This document shows, piece by piece, positions 9,122-18,100 of a stretch of DNA of 64,000 nucleotides. The notes beneath the pieces were generated by a model. The model saw only the letters and a list, made by a program, of their open reading frames with translations, did no database searches and was not told the origin of the DNA. The position numbers and the translations under genes were made by a program. The first letter of the stretch is position 1. Every line of letters begins with the position of its first letter. This DNA is from Flavobacterium terrisoli. Its GTDB lineage: Bacteria; Bacteroidota; Bacteroidia; Flavobacteriales; Flavobacteriaceae. The stretch covers positions 167,226 to 231,225 of the forward strand of contig NZ_JARGNA010000009.1 of the NCBI RefSeq assembly GCF_030167905.1. The letters are read 5' to 3'.

Positions 9122-10203
9122 TTTGCGTTTAATAGTTCCTGCCATTGTTGGGCAACGGTTGTCAAAGATAAATGTTCTACACTTTTCTTCGCATTATTTT
9201 TACAGTTTTGGTACAAACTTTCGTTTTCAAAGAGTTTTTTGATGGCTTCTGCCAAGGCATTTTCATTGTGGTTTTCTACCAATAATCCGTTGGTTTCATT
9301 TTGTATGATCTCACTCGGGCCGGTTTTACAAGCAACCGAAATTACGGGAGTTCCGGCTGCAAGCGATTCAACCAATGACATCGGGAAACCTTCAAAATAG
9401 CTGGTTAAAATGGTACAATGTGCGTTTTGAACATAGGCTGTAATCTCTTTTTGAAAAGGCAATATATCTACGTGATCGTTCAATTCCAATCCATTGATTT
9501 TACCCAAAATAAAATCCTTATCGGTACCATCGCCAATGATCATCAGCCTTACTCCTTTTTCATAAACCTTAGAGATTGAAAACGCCTTCAACAGCAAAGT
9601 GAAATTTTTGATTTTTTCTTCCAATCGGCCAAAAAACAAAAGATATTGCTCCGGTAAATCATTAGGTTTATCTAACGTGGATTCGACAGTTATTATCGGA
9701 TTATAGATGGTTTTTGTATTCCTAAAATCGTATTGCTCTTTTACCAAACTTTCAATTCCTTTGGAAACACAAACCAGCTTAGCGGCAGTTGCATATAAAT
9801 AATTGGCCCAAAAGCGTGACTTGGGCAAATACATGTCCAGATTGGCACTGTGAATCATAAAGTACGTTTGGCGTTTGCCATAAATCCATTTGGTAAAAAT
9901 CTCGCGCAACAACATCGGTCGGGAACGATTGTCAATGACAAGCTGTATCTCATTCTCCATTAAATATTGTGCAATGTATTTCCCTTTTTTGACCGCGCGG
10001 AAAATTCCTTTTTCATTGGCAAACATCTGACCTAAATTGACCAATTTCCCCTGATATTCATAATCTACAACATCCAAAATAATCAGGTGATGCACTTCAT
10101 ATCCCAAATCCTGCAACATAAAACTCAACAGGCCTGCAAAACGCTCAGCACCGCCAACACCAAGGGAAGCGGAAACTAAAGCTATTTTATTGTTGTTTTT
10201 CAT
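9118..10203 (-). CDS. Family 4 glycosyltransferase
   Basis: This is a 361-residue GT-B fold protein. The N-terminal acceptor domain begins KIALVSASLGVGGAERFAG, a glycine-rich loop typical of GT4. The C-terminal donor domain contains LLFFGRLEEKIKNF near residue 190 and the EX7E motif in YFEGFPMSLVESLAAGTPVI near 285. Its stop overlaps the start of the cupin gene by four bases, so the two form an operon. The start lies only 34 bases from the start of the divergent glycosyltransferase at 10238, and a -7 element for this gene fits in that gap. Donor and acceptor unknown. Confidence 0.88.
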   Translation of the reverse strand: MKNNNKIALVSASLGVGGAERFAGLLSFMLQDLGYEVHHLIILDVVDYEYQGKLVNLGQMFANEKGIFRAVKKGKYIAQYLMENEIQLVIDNRSRPMLLREIFTKWIYGKRQTYFMIHSANLDMYLPKSRFWANYLYATAAKLVCVSKGIESLVKEQYDFRNTKTIYNPIITVESTLDKPNDLPEQYLLFFGRLEEKIKNFTLLLKAFSISKVYEKGVRLMIIGDGTDKDFILGKINGLELNDHVDILPFQKEITAYVQNAHCTILTSYFEGFPMSLVESLAAGTPVISVACKTGPSEIIQNETNGLLVENHNENALAEAIKKLFENESLYQNCKNNAKKSVEHLSLTTVAQQWQELLNAK

Positions 10204-10221
10204 TTCTTACTTATATTGCAT

Positions 10222-10229
10222 CAAATATA
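10222..10229 (-). promoter_or_regulatory. -7 promoter element TATATTTG for the GT4-cupin operon
   Basis: TATATTTG on the minus strand matches the Bacteroidota TAnnTTTG element and would place the transcript start about 14 bases before the ATG at 10203. No TTG is found at the expected distance. The element lies in the 34-base divergent gap, so its upstream half would fall inside the neighbouring coding region. Confidence 0.4.
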
Positions 10230-10237
10230 GCAAGATA

Positions 10238-11404
10238 ATGAAGATTTTACTCATTGGAGAATACAGTCGGTTGCACAATTCCTTAAAAGAAGGTTTGCAG
10301 CAATTGGAAAACGAAGTGACTATCTTGGGTTTCAAAGATGGTTTCAAGGATTTTCCAGTTGATTTTCCTTTGGTCAAAAAATGGGATTACGGCATTTTGA
10401 AAAAAATAAAAGTTGCGGTTTTACGGCTGACCGGTTTTGACATTTCTTCTTATCTGACATATAAACAGTTTCAGCAAAATAAACGACATTTCCAAGGGTT
10501 TGACGTAGTTCAGCTCATCAATGAAAACAGTTTTTTTTGTGATTACCGATATGAAAAAAAGATTTTAAGTTTTCTTTTTAAACACAATAAAAAAGTCTTT
10601 TTGCTGTCCTGTGGTGACGATTACGTTTATGTGGATTACAATTTCAATCATCCCGAAAACCCATCAATTGTACAGCCCTATCTGGCTAAAAAAATTGCCG
10701 ATGCCGACTTTTCGAATGTCTTAAAGTTCAGGACAAAATCATTTGAAAAACTGCATCATTTCATTTATCAGAACATTCAGGGTGTGATTGCCACCGATAT
10801 TGATTATCATATTCCGTTGCAAAATCATTCCACCCGAGGCGGAGCCGGACAGAGCAGAGCTAAATATTTAGGATTGATTCCGAGTCCGATTAACCTAAGC
10901 AGGTTTCCCAAAAGCGAATTAAAAATCGGTGACCGGATTGTGATTTTCCACGGTATTAACCGCGAAAGTTATTTCAAAAAAGGAAATGATTTTTTTGAAA
11001 AAGCACTCGAAATCATTAAGAAAAAATACGATGACAGGATTGATGTTTTTGTAACCGAAAATATCCCATATAACGACTATATCAACCGTTACAACCAAGC
11101 GCATATTGTTTTAGATCAACTCTATGGCCATGACCAGGGAAGCAACGCACTCGAAGCGATGGCCAAGGGCAAAGTGGTTTTTACCAATGCCAGCGAATCT
11201 TTTGAAAAACATTATCATCTGACTGAAAAAGCCGCCATCAATGCCAAACCCGATGTGGATGAGTTGGTAGCCCAATTGTCATTTCTGATTGAAAATCCGG
11301 ATGAGATAAAGGCCATCGGAAAAAGAGCCAGGGCATTTGTGGAAAGTGAGCACGATTATATAAAAATCGCGGGGAAATATTCTGAAATTTGGAATCAATC
11401 CTAA
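10238..11404 (+). CDS. Glycosyltransferase, GT4-like
   Basis: I start the gene at the ATG at 10238 (MKILLIGEYSRLHNSL), because the N-terminus then begins with a normal Rossmann strand; an in-frame start at 10190 would lie inside the divergent gene. The protein has 388 residues. The second domain carries IVIFHGINRESYFKKGNDFF and the motif DQGSNALEAMAKGKVVFTNA, the equivalent of the GT4 EX7E region, with the Glu in LEAMAKG. Its closest relatives are probably capsule or O-antigen glycosyltransferases, but the N-terminal half is divergent. It is a lone plus-strand gene between two minus-strand units and overlaps the 3' end of the flippase gene by four bases. Confidence 0.75.
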   Translation: MKILLIGEYSRLHNSLKEGLQQLENEVTILGFKDGFKDFPVDFPLVKKWDYGILKKIKVAVLRLTGFDISSYLTYKQFQQNKRHFQGFDVVQLINENSFFCDYRYEKKILSFLFKHNKKVFLLSCGDDYVYVDYNFNHPENPSIVQPYLAKKIADADFSNVLKFRTKSFEKLHHFIYQNIQGVIATDIDYHIPLQNHSTRGGAGQSRAKYLGLIPSPINLSRFPKSELKIGDRIVIFHGINRESYFKKGNDFFEKALEIIKKKYDDRIDVFVTENIPYNDYINRYNQAHIVLDQLYGHDQGSNALEAMAKGKVVFTNASESFEKHYHLTEKAAINAKPDVDELVAQLSFLIENPDEIKAIGKRARAFVESEHDYIKIAGKYSEIWNQS

Positions 11405-12669
11405 CGCTTGAGAAACAGCTTGCGGAACATCAATAAAACCAAAACAAAAGCAATAACATTGGCGTAAAAATAGGCTTTAACAACACCTTCTACTGCAGCC
11501 TCTTTCATCAGAAAAACAGCCAACAGGAAATAAGAAACATTAAAAATAATTTCAACCAGAAAGTAGCGTTTCATCATGGTTTTGACCAAAATCTGGAATC
11601 CAAAAGCCAAGGTCATTATTTTTATCAAATCGCCTGCCAATTGCCAAATCAACAAGTCATTGATACCCGAAAATTCTGGGGTAAACGCAATTCCTAAAAT
11701 GAAGTTTCTGACCAGATAAATCACAACCAACATTAGGAAAAATAAAGGCACAAATACTTTAAAATAGGATTTCAGTTCGGTTTTAAATTCGCTTTCCGTG
11801 TGAATCGACGCCAGCTTAGGCATATAATACAACGACAATCCCGAGCTGAAAAACATCATATAAAAACTCGACAATCGATTGACCGCATCCCAAATTCCGG
11901 CTTCCTGAATCGAGTAATCCTGCACTATGTTGTTTCGGATAAACAGCAAAGTCATCGGCACCGCAAAAGCACTCAGTAGCGCCATCACAGAGAATTTCCT
12001 GATGACATCGACATATTTTTTACTGACTATTTTATGCAAATCAAACCGGAAAGAATTTTTGTCCTGACTGACAAAGGAAAACGTAACCATAACCATTAAG
12101 ATTTCACCAACAGCAATGGAAAGCAATCCGCCAAAAATCTGTTCCTGCCAAATCATAAAAGCAGTCATCCCAAAGACCAGGACATTGGAAACGATTTGAA
12201 TGATTACGATCTTTTTATATTTTTCCAACCCATTGTAAATTGCCATCCAAAAAGTATTGATGACCATTAAAGGCAACAGGAGGGCGAAGAAACGAATTGG
12301 TGTTGTGTGACTTTCAGTAAAAAAAAGAAAAGCGGAAATCGGTGTGGCAAAAGCCAAAATCAAAATGGCCAAGACCGTTGAAACACCCAAAAACAACCAG
12401 AAAAAAGTAGAATAAATAACAGAAAGTTCTTTTTTGTCTTCCTTGTTTTCGACAAAAAGTTTGACAATGGAATTACTGATGCCCAGCGTTGCAATCGACT
12501 TGCCCATAGTCGCAAAATTTCGGAAACTGCCCATCAAAGCCATTCCGGAAGTTCCCAGAAAAACCGAAATAATTTTAGCCGAAACAATACCCAATACAAA
12601 ACTGACTGCTACCGAAATCGAATTCAGCGACAAGACTTTCAGAAGTGTATTATGTTTTAGTATTTTCAA
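11401..12669 (-). CDS. Wzx-type oligosaccharide flippase (O-antigen translocase)
   Basis: The 422 residues form about 12 to 14 membrane segments with the MOP-superfamily start SISVAVSFVLGIVSAKIISVFLG followed by GTSGMALMGSFRNF. This matches the WzxE/O-antigen translocase branch, which moves undecaprenyl-diphosphate-linked oligosaccharides across the inner membrane. The start codon is a TTG at 12669, one base after the stop of the acyltransferase gene. There is no ATG nearby that would keep the first membrane helix. It is the last gene of the four-gene unit 15299 to 11401. Its 3' end overlaps the convergent glycosyltransferase by four bases. Confidence 0.85.
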   Translation of the reverse strand: MKILKHNTLLKVLSLNSISVAVSFVLGIVSAKIISVFLGTSGMALMGSFRNFATMGKSIATLGISNSIVKLFVENKEDKKELSVIYSTFFWLFLGVSTVLAILILAFATPISAFLFFTESHTTPIRFFALLLPLMVINTFWMAIYNGLEKYKKIVIIQIVSNVLVFGMTAFMIWQEQIFGGLLSIAVGEILMVMVTFSFVSQDKNSFRFDLHKIVSKKYVDVIRKFSVMALLSAFAVPMTLLFIRNNIVQDYSIQEAGIWDAVNRLSSFYMMFFSSGLSLYYMPKLASIHTESEFKTELKSYFKVFVPLFFLMLVVIYLVRNFILGIAFTPEFSGINDLLIWQLAGDLIKIMTLAFGFQILVKTMMKRYFLVEIIFNVSYFLLAVFLMKEAAVEGVVKAYFYANVIAFVLVLLMFRKLFLKR

Positions 12670-12670
12670 T

Positions 12671-13228
12671 TTATAAATTTCGAATTACTCTCGCGGGATT
12701 TCCGGCAGCTATGGCATTGTCAGGAATATTTCCCGTTACTATGGAGCCATTGCCAATCACAGTATTTTTGCCAATGACAGCACCTTTCAGGATAGTGACA
12801 TTATCGCCTAAAAAAACATTTTCACCTATCAGAACCGCTTCAGATTTAGGTTGGCCTTCATTTCTTTTATCAGCATCCAAATGGTGACCGTCATTGTCAA
12901 TCACCGCACAATTCACTCCTATCAAAACGTCATTTTGAATGGTAATTTTTGAAAAGGCAACCGCTGAAAAACCATTGTTTATGGAAACGTTATCACCAAT
13001 CACAATTTCGCTGTCGGGATTTCTAGCTTCCAAATATGTGTAATGCGAGTAATAATTGGGTGAATCTGTCACGCCAATCTGAACATTCTTGCCAAATGAA
13101 ATTTTCCCTTTTCCCTTTAATAACAAAGGATGAAACAATTTTGGTTTCCCCGAAACCTTGCTGCAATCAGAAATCCATTGGAATTTCCAAATCCGCAAAG
13201 TGACAAAAAAGAAATGTTTTATTCCCAT
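12671..13228 (-). CDS. Left-handed beta-helix (hexapeptide-repeat) acyltransferase
   Basis: I start at the ATG at 13228, which shares a base with the stop of the aminotransferase gene; an upstream in-frame start would lie deep inside that gene. The 185 residues show hexapeptide repeats: IVIGDNVSINNG, ITIQNDVLIGVNCAVIDND, VLIGENVFLGDNVTILKG and AVIGKNTVIGNGSIV, ending in PDNAIAAGNPARVIRNL. The catalytic His is probably in DNDGHHLD near residue 113. Next to the cupin and aminotransferase of this locus, it is the natural candidate to acetylate the 3-amino sugar, the FdtC/QdtC role. It could equally acetylate another glycan position, as WcaF-type enzymes do. Confidence 0.82.
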   Translation of the reverse strand: MGIKHFFFVTLRIWKFQWISDCSKVSGKPKLFHPLLLKGKGKISFGKNVQIGVTDSPNYYSHYTYLEARNPDSEIVIGDNVSINNGFSAVAFSKITIQNDVLIGVNCAVIDNDGHHLDADKRNEGQPKSEAVLIGENVFLGDNVTILKGAVIGKNTVIGNGSIVTGNIPDNAIAAGNPARVIRNL

Positions 13229-14325
13229 TAGTACTGATTTAAAACTGTGATTATATGTGTTACTTCTTCTTCGGTCATCACAGGACTCAAAGGCAGACTC
13301 AACACTTCGCGATGGATCTTTTCGGTAATTGGAAACGAAAGGGAATTCCAATGTGCCAGTGCTTTTTGTTGGTGCGGCGGAACCGGATAATGAATCAGTG
13401 TTTCAATATTATTTTTCTTCAAATAATCCTGTAAATCCTGTCTGTTTTTTGTTCGAATGACAAACAAATGAAACACATGATCATCTGATTTATTCCAATA
13501 TGGCAAAGTGATTTTGTCATTTTTGATTTCAGCCAAATAGCGTTTAACCATATTTTTTCGCAATTCGTTTCCCGCATCCAAATGAGGTAATTTCACATTC
13601 AGGAAAGCGGCTTGCAATTCGTCTAAACGAGAATTGACACCGATAAATTCGTTGTAGTATTTTTGTTCCGAACCATAATTCCGCAAAGCAAAAAGGATTT
13701 TGGCCAACGCTTCATCATTGGTTGTAATCGCACCGGCGTCACCCAGTGCACCCAGGTTTTTCCCGGGATAAAAGCTAAACGCTGCGGCATGAGACAAATT
13801 ACCCGAATATCCTGCTGCTGACTTTGCGCCATGCGCTTGGGCTGAATCTTCAATTACCAACAAATTATGCTGTTTGGCTATCGCATTTATTTTATCCATT
13901 TCGGCCAATTGTCCGTATAAATGAACTGGTAAAATGGCTTTGGTTTTGGAGGTTATTTTTTCGGAAATTAAATCGGGATTGAGATTGTAGGTTTCCAATT
14001 TTGGTTCCACCAAAACCGGAACCAAATCGGCCTGCAATATGGCTAAAATACTGGCAATATAGGTATTTGCCGGAACGATGACCTCATCGCCTTTTTGCAA
14101 TTTCCCAAGCTGGATATAGGCTTTGAAAATCAAGACCATGGCATCCAATCCGTTGCCGACACCGATGCAATATTTCGTGCCGCTATATTGGGCAAAATCA
14201 CGTTCGAATGTTTTGACTTCATTGCCCAAAATAAACCAGCCTTTATCCAAGACCTGTTGCATTTTTTCCTGAAATGCGGCTTGATAAGGCAAATTGATTT
14301 TATGTAAGTCGAGGAATTTTATCAT
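13228..14325 (-). CDS. PLP-dependent sugar aminotransferase, DegT/DnrJ/EryC1/StrS family
   Basis: The 365 residues have the family layout: [19 protein letters not shown] at the start, GNGLDAM for phosphate binding near residue 55, and [12 protein letters not shown] with the Asp that contacts the PLP ring near 157. [17 protein letters not shown] near 182 holds the Schiff-base Lys. [18 protein letters not shown] near 225 is a further family signature. With the cupin at 8717-9121 and the acyltransferase downstream, it probably aminates the 3-keto intermediate to a dTDP-3-amino-3,6-dideoxyhexose (FdtB/QdtB role). It overlaps the upstream FemAB-like gene by four bases. The dTDP-glucose genes rmlA and rmlB are not in the window and would have to be elsewhere. 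Confidence 0.86.
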   Translation of the reverse strand: MIKFLDLHKINLPYQAAFQEKMQQVLDKGWFILGNEVKTFERDFAQYSGTKYCIGVGNGLDAMVLIFKAYIQLGKLQKGDEVIVPANTYIASILAILQADLVPVLVEPKLETYNLNPDLISEKITSKTKAILPVHLYGQLAEMDKINAIAKQHNLLVIEDSAQAHGAKSAAGYSGNLSHAAAFSFYPGKNLGALGDAGAITTNDEALAKILFALRNYGSEQKYYNEFIGVNSRLDELQAAFLNVKLPHLDAGNELRKNMVKRYLAEIKNDKITLPYWNKSDDHVFHLFVIRTKNRQDLQDYLKKNNIETLIHYPVPPHQQKALAHWNSLSFPITEKIHREVLSLPLSPVMTEEEVTHIITVLNQY

Positions 14326-15299
14326 ATCATAACGTTTTCTAACAGGGTATAATGGGCTGTTTCTATTTCGTAATAATCCTGAACCGTGGTTTTAGCATCA
14401 AAACTTTCTTTCCAGAACAAAATTCCTTCGCTGATTTTCTTCCCGTCATCTTCGTGTGATGGACCAAAATCAAAATAAATTTTATCCTTAAAAACATCCA
14501 TAATCAGATGATTGTATAAAAAATCGAGGCTGCCCAATTCATTTTTGTCTTCATTTCCCGAAATGTATTGTGGATGTGCAACCGTGTCCGTAATAAAAAT
14601 GGTGGTTCCAGCCACAATTTTATCTTGGTGATACACATTGAAATGGCGGATGTTTTTGGGGAATTTCTGTTGGAGTTTAATTATCTCTTCAACCGAATGC
14701 ACCGGTTTGGCATTGCGCTTTCTGTCTAAGTTTGGAATCAGAATTTCGTTCCAAAAAAGCTCAAACTTCAATTCTTCCTTAATAGTTAAACCATTTTTTT
14801 CTCCGCGTCGGACATTTGCACTTCTTGATCTCGTGAAAGAAAATGGCTTCATAAGCTCAATAACCGATAAACAATCCCTTCTGATTAATTGGGCCTGAGT
14901 CAAAAATAAAGCATACTCAATTTCCTCAGAGAAAAAGGAATTATAGATGCCCGGTATTAATTTCAGCTGAAACCGGTCAAATTGATTTTGGTGAAGAAAT
15001 TCAAGGACTGATTTAGTAATGGCAATGACTTCTCCCAATTTTATTTTGGCTTCAAAAACAAAACCGCCATAAGTCAATCCCTGATGAGAAAAAAGCTGAT
15101 TGTCCTTGACATGAGCCGGAATTACAGCATACAATTTCTCTTCGTCAAAAACCATCAGGGAATAATCCTGAAACCTATCGGAATGGTATTCCATAAAATC
15201 GCGATGAAACAAAAAAGTAGCGTTTTTGGCACTGCTGATAAAAGCATTCCAAAGGGCAGCATCGTCCGAATGATAGCGTCTTACAGTATAGTTTTTCAC
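14322..15299 (-). CDS. FemAB/GNAT-like acyl- or aminoacyltransferase
   Basis: This 325-residue protein begins at a GTG (15299) with [20 protein letters not shown]. The lead [21 protein letters not shown] is typical of FemAB-like proteins found in polysaccharide loci. [14 protein letters not shown] near residue 165 resembles the family's basic turn. The end of the second GNAT-like fold contains [12 protein letters not shown] and [13 protein letters not shown]. Members transfer amino acids or acyl groups, but many in Bacteroidota glycan clusters have no known substrate. It is the first gene of the unit running to the flippase and overlaps the aminotransferase by four bases. Confidence 0.68.
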   Translation of the reverse strand: MKNYTVRRYHSDDAALWNAFISSAKNATFLFHRDFMEYHSDRFQDYSLMVFDEEKLYAVIPAHVKDNQLFSHQGLTYGGFVFEAKIKLGEVIAITKSVLEFLHQNQFDRFQLKLIPGIYNSFFSEEIEYALFLTQAQLIRRDCLSVIELMKPFSFTRSRSANVRRGEKNGLTIKEELKFELFWNEILIPNLDRKRNAKPVHSVEEIIKLQQKFPKNIRHFNVYHQDKIVAGTTIFITDTVAHPQYISGNEDKNELGSLDFLYNHLIMDVFKDKIYFDFGPSHEDDGKKISEGILFWKESFDAKTTVQDYYEIETAHYTLLENVMI

Positions 15300-15415
15300 G
15301 GGTTGGGTTTAGACTTTGGAAAATTAAACATTTATTTTTTAATAGCATTCACTATACAAAAAATAAGAAATCCAAAATATTTACTTATTTTTAGCCTACT
15401 AAATTCAATTTAGCC

Positions 15416-17206
15416 TTGAATTCTAAACGGAAATTGCTGTGTTTTATTGCCCTGTTACTCAACATTTACTGTATGAGCAGTCAGGATATTACCCTATACG
15501 AGCAGTTCAACGGAAAGTATGATTTTACCTTTTTCGGGAATACGATGAACACCCAGGAAAACAATACAATTTTTAGCCCGGTGACCGTTACTTCTTCATC
15601 GGCAACTATGAATTTAAACCCAACTGATGTCATTGAAAAAGCCTATTTATATTGGGCCGGAAGCGGCGATGGTGATTTTAATGTCACATTAAACACAACC
15701 ACAATTACACCCGACAGAACCTTTACTTACAGTATACTGCTAAATGAATTTGTGTTCACCTATTTTAGTGCGTTTAAAGATGTTACAGCCTTAGTTCAAA
15801 GTACCGGAAATGGAACTTATACACTATCTGACCTTGACATTTCTGCTTTTGAAGAATTACATTTACAAAGAAGAACTAATTTTGCGGGTTGGGCCATTGT
15901 CATTGTCTATAAAAATGATGCCTTACCGTTGAATCAGATTAATGTTTATGACGGATTACAAGGTGTTCCTAATGAATTGTCCATCACGCTCGACAATTTG
16001 AATGTAATTGACAATCTTAATTCCAAAGTAGGTTTTCTGGCTTGGGAAGGAGATTCGCTTCTTTCTACAGAACAATTCAGGATTAATGGTGATTTGTTGA
16101 GCAATGCTCAGAATCCTTCGAGTAATGTTTTCAATGGAAGTAATTCCTTTACCGGAAGTACCACTTTATACAATATGGATTTGGATGTTTATGACATACA
16201 GGACCACATTGCTGTTGGTGACACCAGTGCTGAAATATCGCTTACTTCCACTCAGGATTTTGTAATGATTAATACCGTAGTTACCAAGCTGAACAGTCAA
16301 ATTCCTGATGGAACAGTAATTATAGATTCGGTCAATAAACAATGTGATTCCAGAACAATTGTGGTGAATTATACCGTTTCTAATTTGAATTGTACCGGTC
16401 CGCTTCCCGAACAAACACCGGTTTCAATTTATATCAATGGCCAATTGATCGATGTGATTGAAACTTTAGTAGCCATTCCAGTTGACGGCTCTGTTAGTTT
16501 GCAGACTACGATTGTTTTACCTGACACCATTCCGGATAATTTCAATATCAATTTTGTTGTAGATGATAAAGGCGATGGCACGGGTGTAGTCAATGAATTA
16601 ATTGAAACCAACAATTCCTTTACAGTTAGTGAAGCACTGGGCACTTCTCCTACTTTTAATCCGTTGGAAAATTTGCTTTCCTGCAACGAAGGATTTACCC
16701 AAGGGACTTTTAATTTTTCATCTTATGAAGCTTTGGTCAAAACAGACCCTGAAGACAGTGCTGCTTTTTACGAAACCTTAGAGGATGCCAACAATGGTAT
16801 CAACCCCATTTTAGACACTTCAAATTATGTTGCGGTAACCACTCCCAAAGAAATTTTTATCCGATTGGACAATGCCAATTGCTATGCAACCACTTCTTTT
16901 ATGCTGACTACCCGAAATTGTCCGCCCACAGTTTATAATTTTATTTCGGCTAACAATGACAACCGAAATGATCATTTTACCATCGCTGGTTTACAAAATA
17001 TCTTCCTGAATTATAAAATAGAGATTTATAATCGTTGGGGTAAATTAGTTTGGACAGGAAGCCAGCAAACTGAAAAATGGGATGGTTATATCAAAGAAGG
17101 AATGGGAACAAAAAATGCTCCTGACGGCACTTACTTTTATTTATTATACTTAAACGACCCAGATTATCCCCAACCTCTGAGCGGTTATTTGTATTTAGTT
17201 CATTAA
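15416..17206 (+). CDS. T9SS type B sorted surface protein (gliding-motility-associated C-terminal domain)
   Basis: The start is a TTG at 15416, giving a signal peptide (KRKLLCFIALLLNIYCMSSQ); no ATG fits. The 596 residues comprise a beta-rich N-terminal domain of about 270 residues (DVIEKAYLYWAGSGDGDF, FAGWAIVIVYKND), then a CARDB-like domain near residues 290-400 (YINGQLIDVIETL, NELIETNNSF). The type B sorting domain covers the last 85 residues (YNFISANNDNRNDHF, YNRWGKLVWTG, PDGTYFYLLYL). Type B cargo is carried over the outer membrane by the Por/Gld secretion system and tends to stay on the cell surface. It is transcribed away from the glycan locus. Its ligand is unknown. Confidence 0.88.
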   Translation: MNSKRKLLCFIALLLNIYCMSSQDITLYEQFNGKYDFTFFGNTMNTQENNTIFSPVTVTSSSATMNLNPTDVIEKAYLYWAGSGDGDFNVTLNTTTITPDRTFTYSILLNEFVFTYFSAFKDVTALVQSTGNGTYTLSDLDISAFEELHLQRRTNFAGWAIVIVYKNDALPLNQINVYDGLQGVPNELSITLDNLNVIDNLNSKVGFLAWEGDSLLSTEQFRINGDLLSNAQNPSSNVFNGSNSFTGSTTLYNMDLDVYDIQDHIAVGDTSAEISLTSTQDFVMINTVVTKLNSQIPDGTVIIDSVNKQCDSRTIVVNYTVSNLNCTGPLPEQTPVSIYINGQLIDVIETLVAIPVDGSVSLQTTIVLPDTIPDNFNINFVVDDKGDGTGVVNELIETNNSFTVSEALGTSPTFNPLENLLSCNEGFTQGTFNFSSYEALVKTDPEDSAAFYETLEDANNGINPILDTSNYVAVTTPKEIFIRLDNANCYATTSFMLTTRNCPPTVYNFISANNDNRNDHFTIAGLQNIFLNYKIEIYNRWGKLVWTGSQQTEKWDGYIKEGMGTKNAPDGTYFYLLYLNDPDYPQPLSGYLYLVH

Positions 17207-17220
17207 TAAGAAAATCTTTG

Positions 17221-17228
17221 TAATTTTG
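17221..17228 (+). promoter_or_regulatory. -7 promoter element TAATTTTG
   Basis: TAATTTTG matches TAnnTTTG, and a TTC stands where the upstream TTG is expected (17199-17201). The transcript would start near 17234, about 24 bases before the ATG of the RNA methyltransferase. Confidence 0.42.
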
Positions 17229-17257
17229 TCCTGTTAATTTAGGATTACAACTCCATA

Positions 17258-18040
17258 ATGAAACAAATCACAAGCGCTCAAAATCCTTTTATCAAATCTT
17301 TGGTTCTGTTACAGGAAAAAGCCAAAGCCAGAAAACAATCGGGGACTTTTTTAATTGAAGGGCTGCGCGAAATTGAATTGGCTATCAAAGGAAACTACGA
17401 ATTGGAGACCATTCTTTTTCTTCCTGAACTAATTTCCGAAACACAAATCAAAAAATTCAAGGATTCAGAAGTAATCGAAATATCGAAAGAAGTTTATCAA
17501 AAGCTGGCTTATCGTGATACGACAGAAGGGATTTTGGCTGTAGCCAAAATCAAAGCCTTAGCGCTTTCTGATTTAAAACTTCCGAAAAACCCATTGATTG
17601 TGGTCATGGAAGCCATTGAAAAACCAGGCAATATCGGTGCTATGCTGCGCACTTGTGACGCCGCCAAGGTAGATGCCGTTATCATTGCCAATCCAAAAAC
17701 CGATTTATACAATCCGAATATTGTCCGCTCGAGTGTTGGCTGTTTGTTTACCAATCAAATAGCATCCGCATCCACCGAAGAAGTAATTACGTATTTAGTA
17801 AAAAACAATATCCATTTTTACAGCGCAACGCTGCAAAATTCAACAGCATACCATACCCAAAACTATACCTTACCTACCGCATTGGTCGTTGGCACGGAAG
17901 CCACAGGACTATCTCAACTTTGGCGTGACAAAGCCACTCAAAACATCATTATCCCGATGCAGGGTGAAATCGACAGCATGAATGTTTCGGTTGCTACTGC
18001 GATATTGATTTTTGAAGCCAAAAGACAAAGAGGGTTTTAA
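17258..18040 (+). CDS. SpoU/TrmH-family RNA 2'-O-methyltransferase
   Basis: The 260 residues comprise an N-terminal substrate-binding domain (ITSAQNPFIKSLVLLQEKAK, SGTFLIEGLREIELA) and a C-terminal SPOUT domain. Motif 1 is the Glu/Asn/Arg stretch EAIEKPGNIGAMLRTCDA near residue 113. Motif 2 is ALVVGTEATGLS near 207. Motif 3 is PMQGEIDSMNVSVATAILIF near 230, which forms the trefoil knot that binds S-adenosylmethionine. The family methylates ribose 2'-OH groups in rRNA or tRNA. Whether this member acts like RlmB or TrmH, or on another position, cannot be read here. Confidence 0.85.
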   Translation: MKQITSAQNPFIKSLVLLQEKAKARKQSGTFLIEGLREIELAIKGNYELETILFLPELISETQIKKFKDSEVIEISKEVYQKLAYRDTTEGILAVAKIKALALSDLKLPKNPLIVVMEAIEKPGNIGAMLRTCDAAKVDAVIIANPKTDLYNPNIVRSSVGCLFTNQIASASTEEVITYLVKNNIHFYSATLQNSTAYHTQNYTLPTALVVGTEATGLSQLWRDKATQNIIIPMQGEIDSMNVSVATAILIFEAKRQRGF

Positions 18041-18100
18041 AATAACCCGAGCGCGAAGTGCGAATTGTATGGAGCGTAGCGGAATAAAAATTTTAAATTT

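Noticed and set aside
18040..18100. Short GCG-rich stretch before the serine hydrolase gene as a REP element
   Set aside because: No perfect stem of useful length is visible; only CGCGAAGTG is shared with the region at 53207.
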